From the NCBI GenBank assembly GCA_019100305.1, contig JAHRHW010000330.1, positions 1 through 5,188 of the forward strand: 5,188 nt of DNA, written 5' to 3'. The notes under the pieces are model-generated. The model saw nothing but the letters and a program-made list of their open reading frames with translations. It was not told the origin of the DNA and did no database searches. Shown piece by piece: positions 1-5,188 of the stretch; within the stretch, counting starts at the first letter, position 1; every line of letters begins with the position of its first letter. This stretch comes from Candidatus Thiodiazotropha taylori. GTDB lineage: Bacteria > Pseudomonadota > Gammaproteobacteria > Chromatiales > Chromatiaceae. A program made the translations under genes and the position numbers.

Positions 1-1
1 G

Positions 2-1192
2 GAGAGGGGGATCAGCAGCCGTACCTGGATCAAGCGGGTCAACAAACAGATTAAGCAGGCGCGACTGCCCGGGGTGCGTGTCTATCTTCGGGTACAGGGG
101 ATTCGTGGTATCAGACTCAACCGGGGGGATGATGATCTGAGTATTCGGGTAAAAGGACCAGACCTGAAGGTGCTCAATGAAATTGCTCAACAGGTTAAGC
201 AGCGGTTGGGCGAGGTCTCCGGATTGAGCAACATCGAATACACCGGTGAGGAGCTGACCCAGGAGATTTCGCTGCAGGTTGACCGGCAGCGGGCATCGAG
301 TTTCGGCCTCAGCGTGGAGGATGTGGGACAGATGCTGAAGCTAGCCCTGGGTGGTGAGGTGGTGACGGACTACCTTGAGGGTGATCGAAGCATCGATGTG
401 CGGCTGCGCTTGCAACGACAGGATCTGGCCACACCTGCGGATGTCGAGTCGATCATTATATTCAGTCGTACCGAGCCGCCGGTACCTTTACGTCTCGGTG
501 AGGTGGCGGATGTGGAACTGGCTGCTACGCCGGTCACCATTCAGCGGGACCAGCAGCAGCGCATGATTGAAATCAGCGCCTCTCTGGGCGGTGAATTGAG
601 CCTTGGGCTCGCCATCCAGCAGGTTAACCGGGTAATTGATCAGGTATCGCTCCCGGCAGGTTATACCCTCTATGAAGCCGGTGGCTTTCAGGCTTTGCAG
701 AAGGGCCGGGAGATGGGTTTGATTTTACTGGCGTTGGCGCTGTTTCTGGTACTGGTTGTGATGGCGGTGCAATACGAGTCGATACGAAACCCGCTGGTGA
801 TCATGCTGAGTGTGCCATTCGCTTTGATTGGTGTGGCGTTCGGTTTAAATCTGGTCGATCTGCCACTCTCCATGCCGGTCTGGCTTGGGCTGATCATGCT
901 CTCCGGCATAGTGGTCAACAATGCGATCGTACTGGTGGAGTATATCGGTCTGAGGCGGGATGCGGGACTGGCCAAGAATGAGGCCATCATCGAGGCCTCC
1001 AGGTTGAGGTTGCGTCCTATCCTGATGACTACGTTAACCACGGTTGCTGGTATGATGCCACTGGCACTGGCGTTGGGTGAAGGCTCAGAGATGTTACAGC
1101 CGCTTGCCGTGACCCTGGTTTCCGGGTTGATCTTCTCAACCCTGGTCACCCTGTTGCTGATTCCAATGGTCTACCGGCTGATCGGCCGTTAG
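2..1192 (+). CDS. RND efflux permease, C-terminal 396 residues (5' partial)
   Basis: This is the inner-membrane, proton-driven pump subunit of a tripartite RND efflux system, which works with a periplasmic adaptor and an outer-membrane channel. The reading frame is open from base 2, so the start lies upstream; the GTG at 74 is internal. The visible part is about 40% of a usual ~1030-aa protein. Residues 1 to ~235 are the second periplasmic (porter/docking) half. Five membrane helices follow, at about 238-258, 263-284, 291-315, 337-357 and 365-393, matching TM8-TM12. Family hallmarks are the TM10 motif GIVVNNAIVLVEY and the TM11 motif RLRPILMTTLTTVAGMMPL. AcrB has a proton-relay lysine (K940) in TM10; here the aligned residue is Asn, as in other RND members with a VNNAIV motif. 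TM4, with the key aspartates, is outside the window, so drug (HAE) versus metal (HME) type cannot be settled, although the motifs look HAE-like. The stop is TAG, 37 bp from a convergent gene. Confidence 0.95.
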   Translation, partial: ERGISSRTWIKRVNKQIKQARLPGVRVYLRVQGIRGIRLNRGDDDLSIRVKGPDLKVLNEIAQQVKQRLGEVSGLSNIEYTGEELTQEISLQVDRQRASSFGLSVEDVGQMLKLALGGEVVTDYLEGDRSIDVRLRLQRQDLATPADVESIIIFSRTEPPVPLRLGEVADVELAATPVTIQRDQQQRMIEISASLGGELSLGLAIQQVNRVIDQVSLPAGYTLYEAGGFQALQKGREMGLILLALALFLVLVVMAVQYESIRNPLVIMLSVPFALIGVAFGLNLVDLPLSMPVWLGLIMLSGIVVNNAIVLVEYIGLRRDAGLAKNEAIIEASRLRLRPILMTTLTTVAGMMPLALALGEGSEMLQPLAVTLVSGLIFSTLVTLLLIPMVYRLIGR

Positions 1193-1229
1193 GCGTGTTT
1201 CGCCGGCAATGGCAGGCTTTGGATTTCAA

Positions 1230-2357
1230 TCAGCGGTATTGCCGCAGGTACCACCACTCAAAAAGTCTTTTCATCCAATGGAACAGACGCATGTTCGGCA
1301 TCACAATATTTCTTTTCATGGTTCGAGCGACCAGCATGCCGCTGTTCTGGCTGTCGACGATGCAGACCAGTTCCACTTTAAAGGTCTCTTCTGCGGGCAT
1401 ACCCTGCCAGTCGGCATAGAGGTTTTTGGCTGCAGCCTCGGCTTGCAGATCAGCCATATGAGCCTGTTTCGGCATCCAGTCCGGGCCGGGGAAACTGCCC
1501 GAATCGCCCGCCACATAGACTCTCTCCATGCCCTCAACCCGGCATTGAGCATCCGCTTTGACCAGGCCGCCGGGTGAACGGGGAAGGCTGGTGTTGTCGA
1601 ACCACTGGTTGCCGGTCATACCCGGCATGAAGAGAATCAGATCGGCATCGAACTGCCCCCCTTCAGTCTCTACTCCGGTGGAGGTGAACTTGACCATCTT
1701 GTTTCCCAGGTGGGTCTTGATGTCGCGTTTCTTCATCTCGCTGACCAGTCCGGTGACTGCTTTCGGACCGAGTCTCTGACCGGGATTCTCCGCTGGGGTG
1801 AAAAACACCAGTTTGAATCGGTCGCGACGTTTTTCCTGGCGCAGCTGCCGGTCAATGCCAAACAGGAATTCGAACATCGGTCCACCCCGCATCGCACTCG
1901 GCTCTTTGGGGTTGCCGGCGAAGCCAAAGGCAATGGTGCCGCCATTCATCTCGCTCAGTCGTTGCCTGATCTTTAATGTCTCATCGATACCCTCGCATGG
2001 GGTGATGGCATTTTCGATGCCGGGGAGTTTTTTGATAAACCGGCCGCCCGACGCGATGATCAAGCCGTCATTTTCAATCGGACCCGCCGTGGTCTCCAGT
2101 TGGCGGCCATCTTCACTCAGGCCGGTGGCTGTAGCGGCAACGTGATTGACCCCCATGCGCTTGAAAAAGGGTTGCAGTGGGATGATCAGATCCCTGGGTT
2201 CACGGATTTTGGAGGGAATCCATATCGAACCGGGCAGATAGTGAAATTCCGCTTTGGGACTGACAACGGTTATTTCTGCAGAGCTGCTCTTTGCGCGTAA
2301 GGTTTTGACCGCAGTCAGGGCAGCGAAGCCACTCCCCACAATCGTCACTTTCTGCAT
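1230..2357 (-). CDS. SQR-like FAD-dependent oxidoreductase (375 aa)
   Basis: This is a flavoprotein of the sulfide:quinone oxidoreductase / flavocytochrome c superfamily, expected to oxidise sulfide or a similar donor and reduce quinone at the inner membrane. The N-terminal Rossmann motif VTIVGSGFAAL (residues 4-14) binds FAD. The second FAD motif, VYVAGDSGSFPGPDW, lies at 280-294. The C-terminus, residues ~356-375, is rich in Trp, Arg and Lys and looks like the amphipathic membrane anchor of SQRs. Cysteines lie at 121, 272 and 332. By eye, C121 (TPCEGID) and C332 (VCIVDS) match the first and third conserved SQR cysteines. The central one, which forms the redox disulfide with the third, is replaced around A155 in EPSAMRGGPMFEF. 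The ATG at 2357 is preferred over an in-frame TTG at 2375, because GGGGAG lies 7 nt upstream of it. The start follows a 328-bp gap, so the gene may have its own promoter. Sulfide as the substrate is likely but not proven. Confidence 0.85.
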   Translation of the reverse strand: MQKVTIVGSGFAALTAVKTLRAKSSSAEITVVSPKAEFHYLPGSIWIPSKIREPRDLIIPLQPFFKRMGVNHVAATATGLSEDGRQLETTAGPIENDGLIIASGGRFIKKLPGIENAITPCEGIDETLKIRQRLSEMNGGTIAFGFAGNPKEPSAMRGGPMFEFLFGIDRQLRQEKRRDRFKLVFFTPAENPGQRLGPKAVTGLVSEMKKRDIKTHLGNKMVKFTSTGVETEGGQFDADLILFMPGMTGNQWFDNTSLPRSPGGLVKADAQCRVEGMERVYVAGDSGSFPGPDWMPKQAHMADLQAEAAAKNLYADWQGMPAEETFKVELVCIVDSQNSGMLVARTMKRNIVMPNMRLFHWMKRLFEWWYLRQYR

Positions 2358-2364
2358 CTCGATA

Positions 2365-2370
2365 CTCCCC
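2365..2370 (-). promoter_or_regulatory. Ribosome binding site of the SQR-like gene
   Basis: On the minus strand GGGGAG lies 7 nt before the ATG at 2357. This decides the start: an upstream in-frame TTG at 2375 would place this motif inside the coding sequence. Confidence 0.6.
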
Positions 2371-2485
2371 GTCAATGATCGTTATTCGGTGTTGTGCGCA
2401 CCTGGGTGCCAAATTACTCCCAAACAGAGTGTGATCAGTGCACCGCAGCCGTCCCTTGAATAGAGAAAATCCGCATGGAACTGTG

Positions 2486-2534
2486 TTCTCTACCAGTATC
2501 TGAGGATACCGGTGTGGATCTTGTTTTTAGAGAA
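2486..2534 (-). repeat. Nested inverted repeat in the leader region of the SQR-like gene
   Basis: The inner hairpin pairs 2492-2500 (ACCAGTATC) with 2505-2513 (GATACCGGT) around a 4-nt loop. As minus-strand RNA it has 9 pairs including one G-U; as plus-strand RNA that position is an A-C mismatch. An outer 7-bp perfect repeat, TTCTCTA (2486-2492) with TAGAGAA (2528-2534), shares one base with it. The better pairing on the minus strand suggests a structure in a leader about 130 nt before the SQR-like start, if transcription begins upstream of it. Confidence 0.4.
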
Positions 2535-2633
2535 AGTACACTAGAGGGTCATACCTGCCACGTCAATAGATGGTGGTTTTGCAGTTAGCAGTTCCAAAGG
2601 CAGGATCATCGGTTGCAGTCGGGATTTGCGGTT

Positions 2634-2662
2634 CACCCCGGACGTTGAGAATGTACGGGGTG
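2634..2662. terminator. Hairpin just downstream of the 77-aa gene (possible terminator without U-tract)
   Basis: CACCCCG (2634-2640) pairs with CGGGGTG (2656-2662). After one mismatch (G2641/A2655) the stem continues with ACGTT (2642-2646) against AATGT (2650-2654), closed by a GAG triloop (2647-2649). One inner pair is G-U only when read as plus-strand RNA, so the upper stem is weaker on the minus strand. It lies 23 nt past the TAA of the minus-strand 77-aa gene, a typical terminator position. No T-run follows on the minus strand, so it may instead protect the mRNA end or act as a protein site. Confidence 0.45.
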
Positions 2663-2685
2663 GATAGTGGCTGTTTGGCGGTGGT

Positions 2686-2919
2686 TTAAAGACCGATCAG
2701 CTCAGCATGCAGTCCTTGATACTGAGTGATGGAAAGCAGGTCCTTGCTGTGGACCATCTCCGGGTTGTATTCGAGGACGAACAGATGGGGACGTTTCTTA
2801 TCGACATGTACAGAGACCACGCCTTCCCGATTGCGAAAGGCGTTTTCCAGATCCGCCAGTCCATCGGAGTCCAGTGTCTCATCCACGTGCAGTGTCACGT
2901 CTGCAAGATCGATATTCAT
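2686..2919 (-). CDS. 77-aa HMA-like ferredoxin-fold protein lacking the metal-binding cysteines
   Basis: This is a small cytoplasmic-looking protein with no signal peptide or membrane segment. Its predicted order of strands and helices is beta-alpha-beta-beta-alpha-beta: strand ADVTLHV (~6-12), helix SDGLADLENAFRN (~18-30), strands VVSVHVDK (~34-41) and HLFVLEYNP (~45-53), helix SKDLLSITQY (~58-67) and a final strand LHAELIGL (70-77). This is the layout of HMA domains (copper chaperones, MerP). The GVVSVHVD stretch after helix 1 is typical of that family. The protein contains no cysteine, so the CxxC metal site between strand 1 and helix 1 is absent and metal binding by the usual means is unlikely. 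The ATG at 2919 has a strong Shine-Dalgarno sequence. Its position between an SQR-like flavoprotein and an RND adaptor hints at a metal/sulfur-related role, but the function is unknown. The fold call is by pattern, not alignment. Confidence 0.72.
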   Translation of the reverse strand: MNIDLADVTLHVDETLDSDGLADLENAFRNREGVVSVHVDKKRPHLFVLEYNPEMVHSKDLLSITQYQGLHAELIGL

Positions 2920-2924
2920 GGTTT

Positions 2925-2932
2925 CTCTCCTT
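2925..2932 (-). promoter_or_regulatory. Strong ribosome binding site of the 77-aa gene
   Basis: AAGGAGAG on the minus strand lies 5 nt before the ATG at 2919. It is the best Shine-Dalgarno match in the window and supports that this short gene is really translated. Confidence 0.8.
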
Positions 2933-3048
2933 GATACGACAGATTTAACTCTGGTGATTATTGTAAGTTGAGGGTTGTTCCGGCCTGCCTGACCATCAGC
3001 CGGGCTAGTGGCCCACTCGTGTCAATTGGATTGGCGTTAACAGGCCCT

Positions 3049-3113
3049 AGATTGCTTTTTAGCTTTCCTCACTATGAGGATAGTCTGAATGGGGGAAAAA
3101 TCAGTAGCAATCT
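3049..3113. repeat. 65-bp nested inverted repeat between the adaptor and 77-aa genes
   Basis: AGATTGCT (3049-3056) is a perfect reverse complement of AGCAATCT (3106-3113). The stem can be extended by a T-run at 3056-3060 against an A-run at 3096-3100, with a 5-nt bulge. Inside lies a second perfect hairpin, TCCTCA (3066-3071) with TGAGGA (3075-3080), with a CTA triloop. It starts 30 bp past the stop of the minus-strand adaptor gene and ends about 130 bp before the 77-aa gene. It could be an adaptor-transcript terminator region, a leader structure of the 77-aa gene or a small RNA. No flanking target-site duplication was seen, so a miniature transposable element is not supported. Confidence 0.45.
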
Positions 3114-3142
3114 CTTTCTGGCTGGACGTTGTGGGGATTGGC

Positions 3143-4198
3143 TCAATGGTTGACAGGATCGACTTCGATGCCAGCTTTGAGGCCTAAAAAACCTCGTGTG
3201 ACGATCTGTTCACCTGGCTCCAGGCCGCTGAGAATTTCCAGCCGGTCAGCAATTCTCAAGCCGGTGGTCACTGCTCTGCGACTGGTGGTTTGATCCTGTT
3301 CCAGCAGATAGACGTACTCACCTTTGGTGTCTCTCTGTAGGGCGTTGAACGGTATGGTCAGCCTTGGCTGATTGGCGCTGTTGATGGTGATTCGGCAGAA
3401 CATACCAGGGCGGGCGCCTGGAGGAACCGGCTCCAGCGCCACTTCGACTATACCCATGCGGGTATTCTCGTCCAGTTCCGGGTGGATACGTACAATCTTG
3501 CCGGGATAGGCGTCGCTACCCAGTCCATCGATGCGTACCGAAACCTGATCGTTGAGCTGCAACTGAGGCAGCAGCAGATCAGAGACCAGAATCCGGGTTA
3601 CCAGTGACGCCGGGTCGATCAGGGTCATCAGATGGGTATGGCGGGGTACCACATCCCCGGGTTCCGCCAGGCGCTGGCTGACCACACCGCTGAAGGGGGC
3701 TGTGATGCGGGTGTAACCCAGGCGGGTCTGCAGCAGTCTCTGTTCCGCATCAGCCACATTCAGGTCGGTGCGCGCGCGGGCCAGTTCGTCATCTGAAACT
3801 GCATTGCGCTTGGCCAGTTTCTCCAGTCGCTGCAGATTGGTCTGCATCTGCCGGCTGGTGGCGACGGCCTTTGCCAGTTCCGCCTTCAGCAGATCGTCCT
3901 CCAGCCTGACCAGGCTCTCACCCTGTTCAACCCGGTCCCCTTCATAGTGAGGCAACCCGGTGATACGTCCCTCCTCCTGATTGAAGATGCGCACAGACTG
4001 ACGTGCCTTCAAGGTTCCATTGCGCTGATGGCTGAGCCCCAGGGATTGCAGTGATATCTGCTCTATGGCGACCAGGTGGGATCGATTTTTTTCTGTTTTG
4101 TCGGAGGCCGGTTTGGCTGCTGGTTTCTGTTGACTGCAGGCAGTCAGGAGTAACCCCAGGAAGAGTACCGATATGAACCGGATGGAGGGCAGACGCAT
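3143..4198 (-). CDS. RND efflux periplasmic adaptor (membrane fusion) lipoprotein, 351 aa
   Basis: This is the periplasmic bridge between an RND pump and an outer-membrane channel. The N-terminus is a lipoprotein signal peptide with lipobox LLTAC, putting the lipidated cysteine at residue 21. A first half-lipoyl segment spans ~66-105 (QEEGRITGLPHYEGDRVEQG), a coiled-coil hairpin ~105-160, and the second half-lipoyl ~163-184 (TRITAPFSGVVSQRLAEPGD). A beta-barrel (~195-275) and a membrane-proximal domain (~278-345, ending GLEPGEQIVTRGFLGLKAGI) follow. The length is a little short for the family (AcrA is ~397). The ATG at 4198 gives the signal peptide directly; longer in-frame starts would overlap the upstream gene out of frame. 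No clear Shine-Dalgarno sequence precedes it, and it starts 4 nt after the S24 stop, so translational coupling is likely. No RND permease gene follows on this strand; the only one here is convergent, about 2 kb away. Confidence 0.93.
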   Translation of the reverse strand: MRLPSIRFISVLFLGLLLTACSQQKPAAKPASDKTEKNRSHLVAIEQISLQSLGLSHQRNGTLKARQSVRIFNQEEGRITGLPHYEGDRVEQGESLVRLEDDLLKAELAKAVATSRQMQTNLQRLEKLAKRNAVSDDELARARTDLNVADAEQRLLQTRLGYTRITAPFSGVVSQRLAEPGDVVPRHTHLMTLIDPASLVTRILVSDLLLPQLQLNDQVSVRIDGLGSDAYPGKIVRIHPELDENTRMGIVEVALEPVPPGARPGMFCRITINSANQPRLTIPFNALQRDTKGEYVYLLEQDQTTSRRAVTTGLRIADRLEILSGLEPGEQIVTRGFLGLKAGIEVDPVNH

Positions 4199-4202
4199 CA
4201 GA

Positions 4203-4559
4203 TCAGTTGACGGGGATGGTTTTCGGCGGCTTGCCACCCGGCACATACGGGTGGTAGTGCTTGATGTCCCGACCGATATTTCTTTGCACCACGACCCCAA
4301 CGATCTTGTATTCACCCTCATTCAGCTGAATCTCAGGATAGTCGCTGTTGAGTGCTACCAGTCGCTTGGTTGCGCCGCCGTCGGCGATATATTGTCTGAA
4401 CCAGCGATCCCCCTGGGTTTCCGCAACCACATAGGCTCCTGTGGCACAGACCTCGGAGGGCTCGACGACGATGATGCACTTTTGCGGGAATTCCGGCTCC
4501 ATGCTGTCGTCCAGAACCTGGAGTGGGTAGAGTTCGTTATAGCTGCAATCTTTACTCAT
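4203..4559 (-). CDS. Stand-alone S24/LexA-type peptidase-fold protein (118 aa), probable catalytic Lys to Arg
   Basis: This is the C-terminal-type domain of LexA/UmuD/phage repressors without any helix-turn-helix part. The nucleophile motif is DDSMEPEF, with Ser19. The later block RWFRQYIADGG then LVALNSDYPEIQL and EYKIVGVVV is the usual S24 core. In LexA and UmuD the general base is the Lys of VKRL; here the aligned residue appears to be Arg55 of FRQY, so peptidase activity is doubtful. The self-cleavage segment (Ala-Gly or Cys-Gly) that precedes Ser in LexA/UmuD is missing: only 18 residues come before Ser19. The C-terminus is a Pro-rich tail (~101-118). The ATG at 4559 lacks a good Shine-Dalgarno sequence. 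It is the first gene of a tandem pair with the RND adaptor, so it may be a stress sensor or partner for the efflux gene, but this is inference from spacing. A non-catalytic regulator or phage-derived remnant are alternatives. Confidence 0.85.
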   Translation of the reverse strand: MSKDCSYNELYPLQVLDDSMEPEFPQKCIIVVEPSEVCATGAYVVAETQGDRWFRQYIADGGATKRLVALNSDYPEIQLNEGEYKIVGVVVQRNIGRDIKHYHPYVPGGKPPKTIPVN

Positions 4560-4815
4560 CTGTGTTCATACTTTATTGCTAATTCCAACTGGGCGGTCTT
4601 TCCGCTGAGCCGCAGAATATATCGTGTTCAGCCGATCAGTGCATTTTTTTAACCTGCCTCAATCCCTATCACAGACCACGGTTAGCGGTGAATTATCCCC
4701 GGAAGTATGCAATCGGCATGTAAAGAGTATGGTTTTAAATCATGTGGGTGATACGTCGCGCACGATCCGGGAAATTCCGATAATATGCCGTTTTTATCTA
4801 ACCACTGTTGCTGGC
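4560..4815. promoter_or_regulatory. Divergent intergenic region between the S24 and ABC transporter genes
   Basis: This 256-bp region should hold the promoters for both directions. On the minus strand TATATT at 4616-4621 resembles a -10 box for the S24-adaptor pair, but no good -35 sits at the right distance. On the plus strand GATAAT at 4779-4784 could be a -10 for the ABC gene, only 31 nt before the chosen ATG and again without a good -35. An A/T tract lies at 4633-4641. No operator could be assigned. Confidence 0.4.
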
Positions 4816-5188
4816 ATGGTCCACCATATTTCATCCCAGAGTCGGGTCCACACCGATCGGCGGGATCTGCACAATCTGAAAAGCATGCTGCCTTTCCTCT
4901 GGGAGTATCGTGGCCGCGCGCTGTTTGCCCTGAGTTGTCTGGTGTTTGCCAAAGTCGCCAATGTGGGCATTCCCCTGGTGCTCAAAGAGATTGTCGACAG
5001 TCTCGAAAAGGCGCCCCATACGGTGCTGGTGCTGCCCCTGTTTCTGCTGATCGGTTATGGGGTTTTGAGACTTGCAAGCTCTCTGTTCAATGAGTTGCGT
5101 GACGCCATCTTTGCCCGGGTACGCTACCGGGCGATGCGCAATCTCTCCAACAAGGTACTGACCCATCTGCACGATCTGTCGTTGCGTT
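4816..5188 (+). CDS. Atm1/HMT1-type ABC exporter, N-terminal 124 residues (3' partial)
   Basis: This is the start of a half-transporter with fused membrane and ATPase domains, of the group related to mitochondrial Atm1 and HMT1, which export glutathione- or metal-linked thiol compounds. The visible part covers a short cytoplasmic N-terminus, an elbow segment LKSMLPFLWEYRGR (21-34), TM1 (~35-60, ending VGIPLVLKEIVD), TM2 (~68-92) and the first coupling region with ELRDAIFARVRYRAMR (93-108), highly typical of this group. The nucleotide-binding domain lies outside the window. The frame stays open upstream to an ATG at 4729. The ATG at 4816 was chosen because the N-terminal length before the elbow fits relatives, but neither start has a clear ribosome site. 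It is divergent from the S24-adaptor pair. The family call is from motif recognition; the exact substrate is unknown. Confidence 0.85.
   Translation, partial: MVHHISSQSRVHTDRRDLHNLKSMLPFLWEYRGRALFALSCLVFAKVANVGIPLVLKEIVDSLEKAPHTVLVLPLFLLIGYGVLRLASSLFNELRDAIFARVRYRAMRNLSNKVLTHLHDLSLR

Larger units (their letters stand above)
2358..2685. other. 328-bp intergenic region with several inverted repeats, no gene seen
   Basis: No convincing coding sequence is present on either strand; the open frames that enter it are shadows of the SQR-like gene or lack a start context. It holds a 12-bp palindrome GCACCTGGGTGC at 2398-2409, a hairpin at 2492-2513 flanked by a 7-bp inverted repeat (2486-2492 with 2528-2534), a 6-bp inverted repeat CCTGCC/GGCAGG (2554-2559 with 2599-2604), and a strong hairpin at 2634-2662. 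On the minus strand it separates the 77-aa gene from the SQR-like gene, so it should carry the end of one transcript and possibly the promoter of the next. I could not place a convincing sigma-70 promoter. Confidence 0.7.

Noticed and set aside
688..1149. A 153-aa minus-strand open frame within the RND gene.
   Set aside because: It lies wholly opposite the conserved membrane helices of the permease, has a Ser/Thr/Asn-rich antisense-type composition and shows no family motif.
1193..1229. A bidirectional terminator between the convergent RND and SQR-like genes.
   Set aside because: The 37-bp gap has no stem of useful length and no T-run.
2396..2414. A sigma-54-like promoter (minus strand TTGGCACCCAGGTGCGCA) before the SQR-like gene.
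   Set aside because: The GG and GC elements are 9 or 11 nt apart rather than 10, and the TT before GC is missing, so it fails the strict -24/-12 pattern.
3010..3045. A TTGACA -35 box on the minus strand (in AATTGACACGAG) as promoter of the 77-aa gene.
   Set aside because: The hexamer is perfect, but the sequence 16-18 nt downstream is GC-rich (around CCGGCT) with no -10 element.
2968..3153. A 61-aa plus-strand frame in the gap between the 77-aa and adaptor genes.
   Set aside because: It has no ribosome site and no recognisable pattern, and it runs into the end of the adaptor gene on the other strand.
4199..4321. A longer adaptor reading frame starting at 4321.
   Set aside because: The extra N-terminal residues are antisense-like and low quality, overlap the S24 gene in another frame, and would bury the clear lipoprotein signal peptide that starts at 4198.
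4552..4569. A 5-codon minus-strand upstream frame overlapping the S24 start codon.
   Set aside because: It has no ribosome site, and so short a frame is expected by chance; a translation-control role cannot be supported.
4831..5172. A minus-strand 113-aa frame and a plus-strand 102-aa frame (4785-5093) at the right end.
   Set aside because: Both overlap the ABC transporter N-terminus, which has clear family motifs in the frame starting at 4816; these are shadows.

Overview
The window looks like chromosomal DNA of a gammaproteobacterium, probably a sulfur-oxidising or otherwise metal- and sulfide-exposed lineage. The basis is the gene content: an AcrB-type RND pump, a flavoprotein of the sulfide:quinone oxidoreductase (SQR) superfamily, and an ABC half-transporter of the Atm1/HMT1 type. 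Moderate GC and protein style also fit. The assignment to a lineage is inference, not a sequence match. There are no RNA genes, CRISPR arrays, insertion sequences or phage genes.

Layout. Positions 2-1192 (+) hold the C-terminal 396 residues of an RND efflux permease that begins outside the window. It ends 37 bp from a convergent minus-strand run. Reading that run in its own direction, from high to low coordinates, the order is: a stand-alone LexA/S24-type peptidase-fold protein (4559-4203); only 4 nt later a lipoprotein RND periplasmic adaptor (4198-3143); a 223-bp intergenic stretch with a nested inverted repeat; a 77-aa cysteine-free protein resembling a heavy-metal-associated (HMA) ferredoxin-like domain (2919-2686); a 328-bp gap with several hairpins; and the SQR-like flavoprotein (2357-1230). 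Divergent from the S24 gene, an Atm1/HMT1-type ABC transporter starts near 4816 (+) and runs off the right edge.

How the genes may work together. The RND permease and the adaptor belong to the same type of machine but lie on opposite strands, about 2 kb apart, with the SQR-like gene and the HMA-like gene between them. Either the permease has another adaptor upstream of the window, or a rearrangement split an older pair. The SQR-like protein would act at the inner membrane on sulfide or a related electron donor and pass electrons to quinone. It keeps two of the three canonical SQR cysteines. The Cys-free HMA-like protein and the HTH-less S24 protein, whose usual catalytic lysine appears to be arginine, are the least understood parts. 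A shared metal/sulfur-stress role is plausible but rests on proximity alone.
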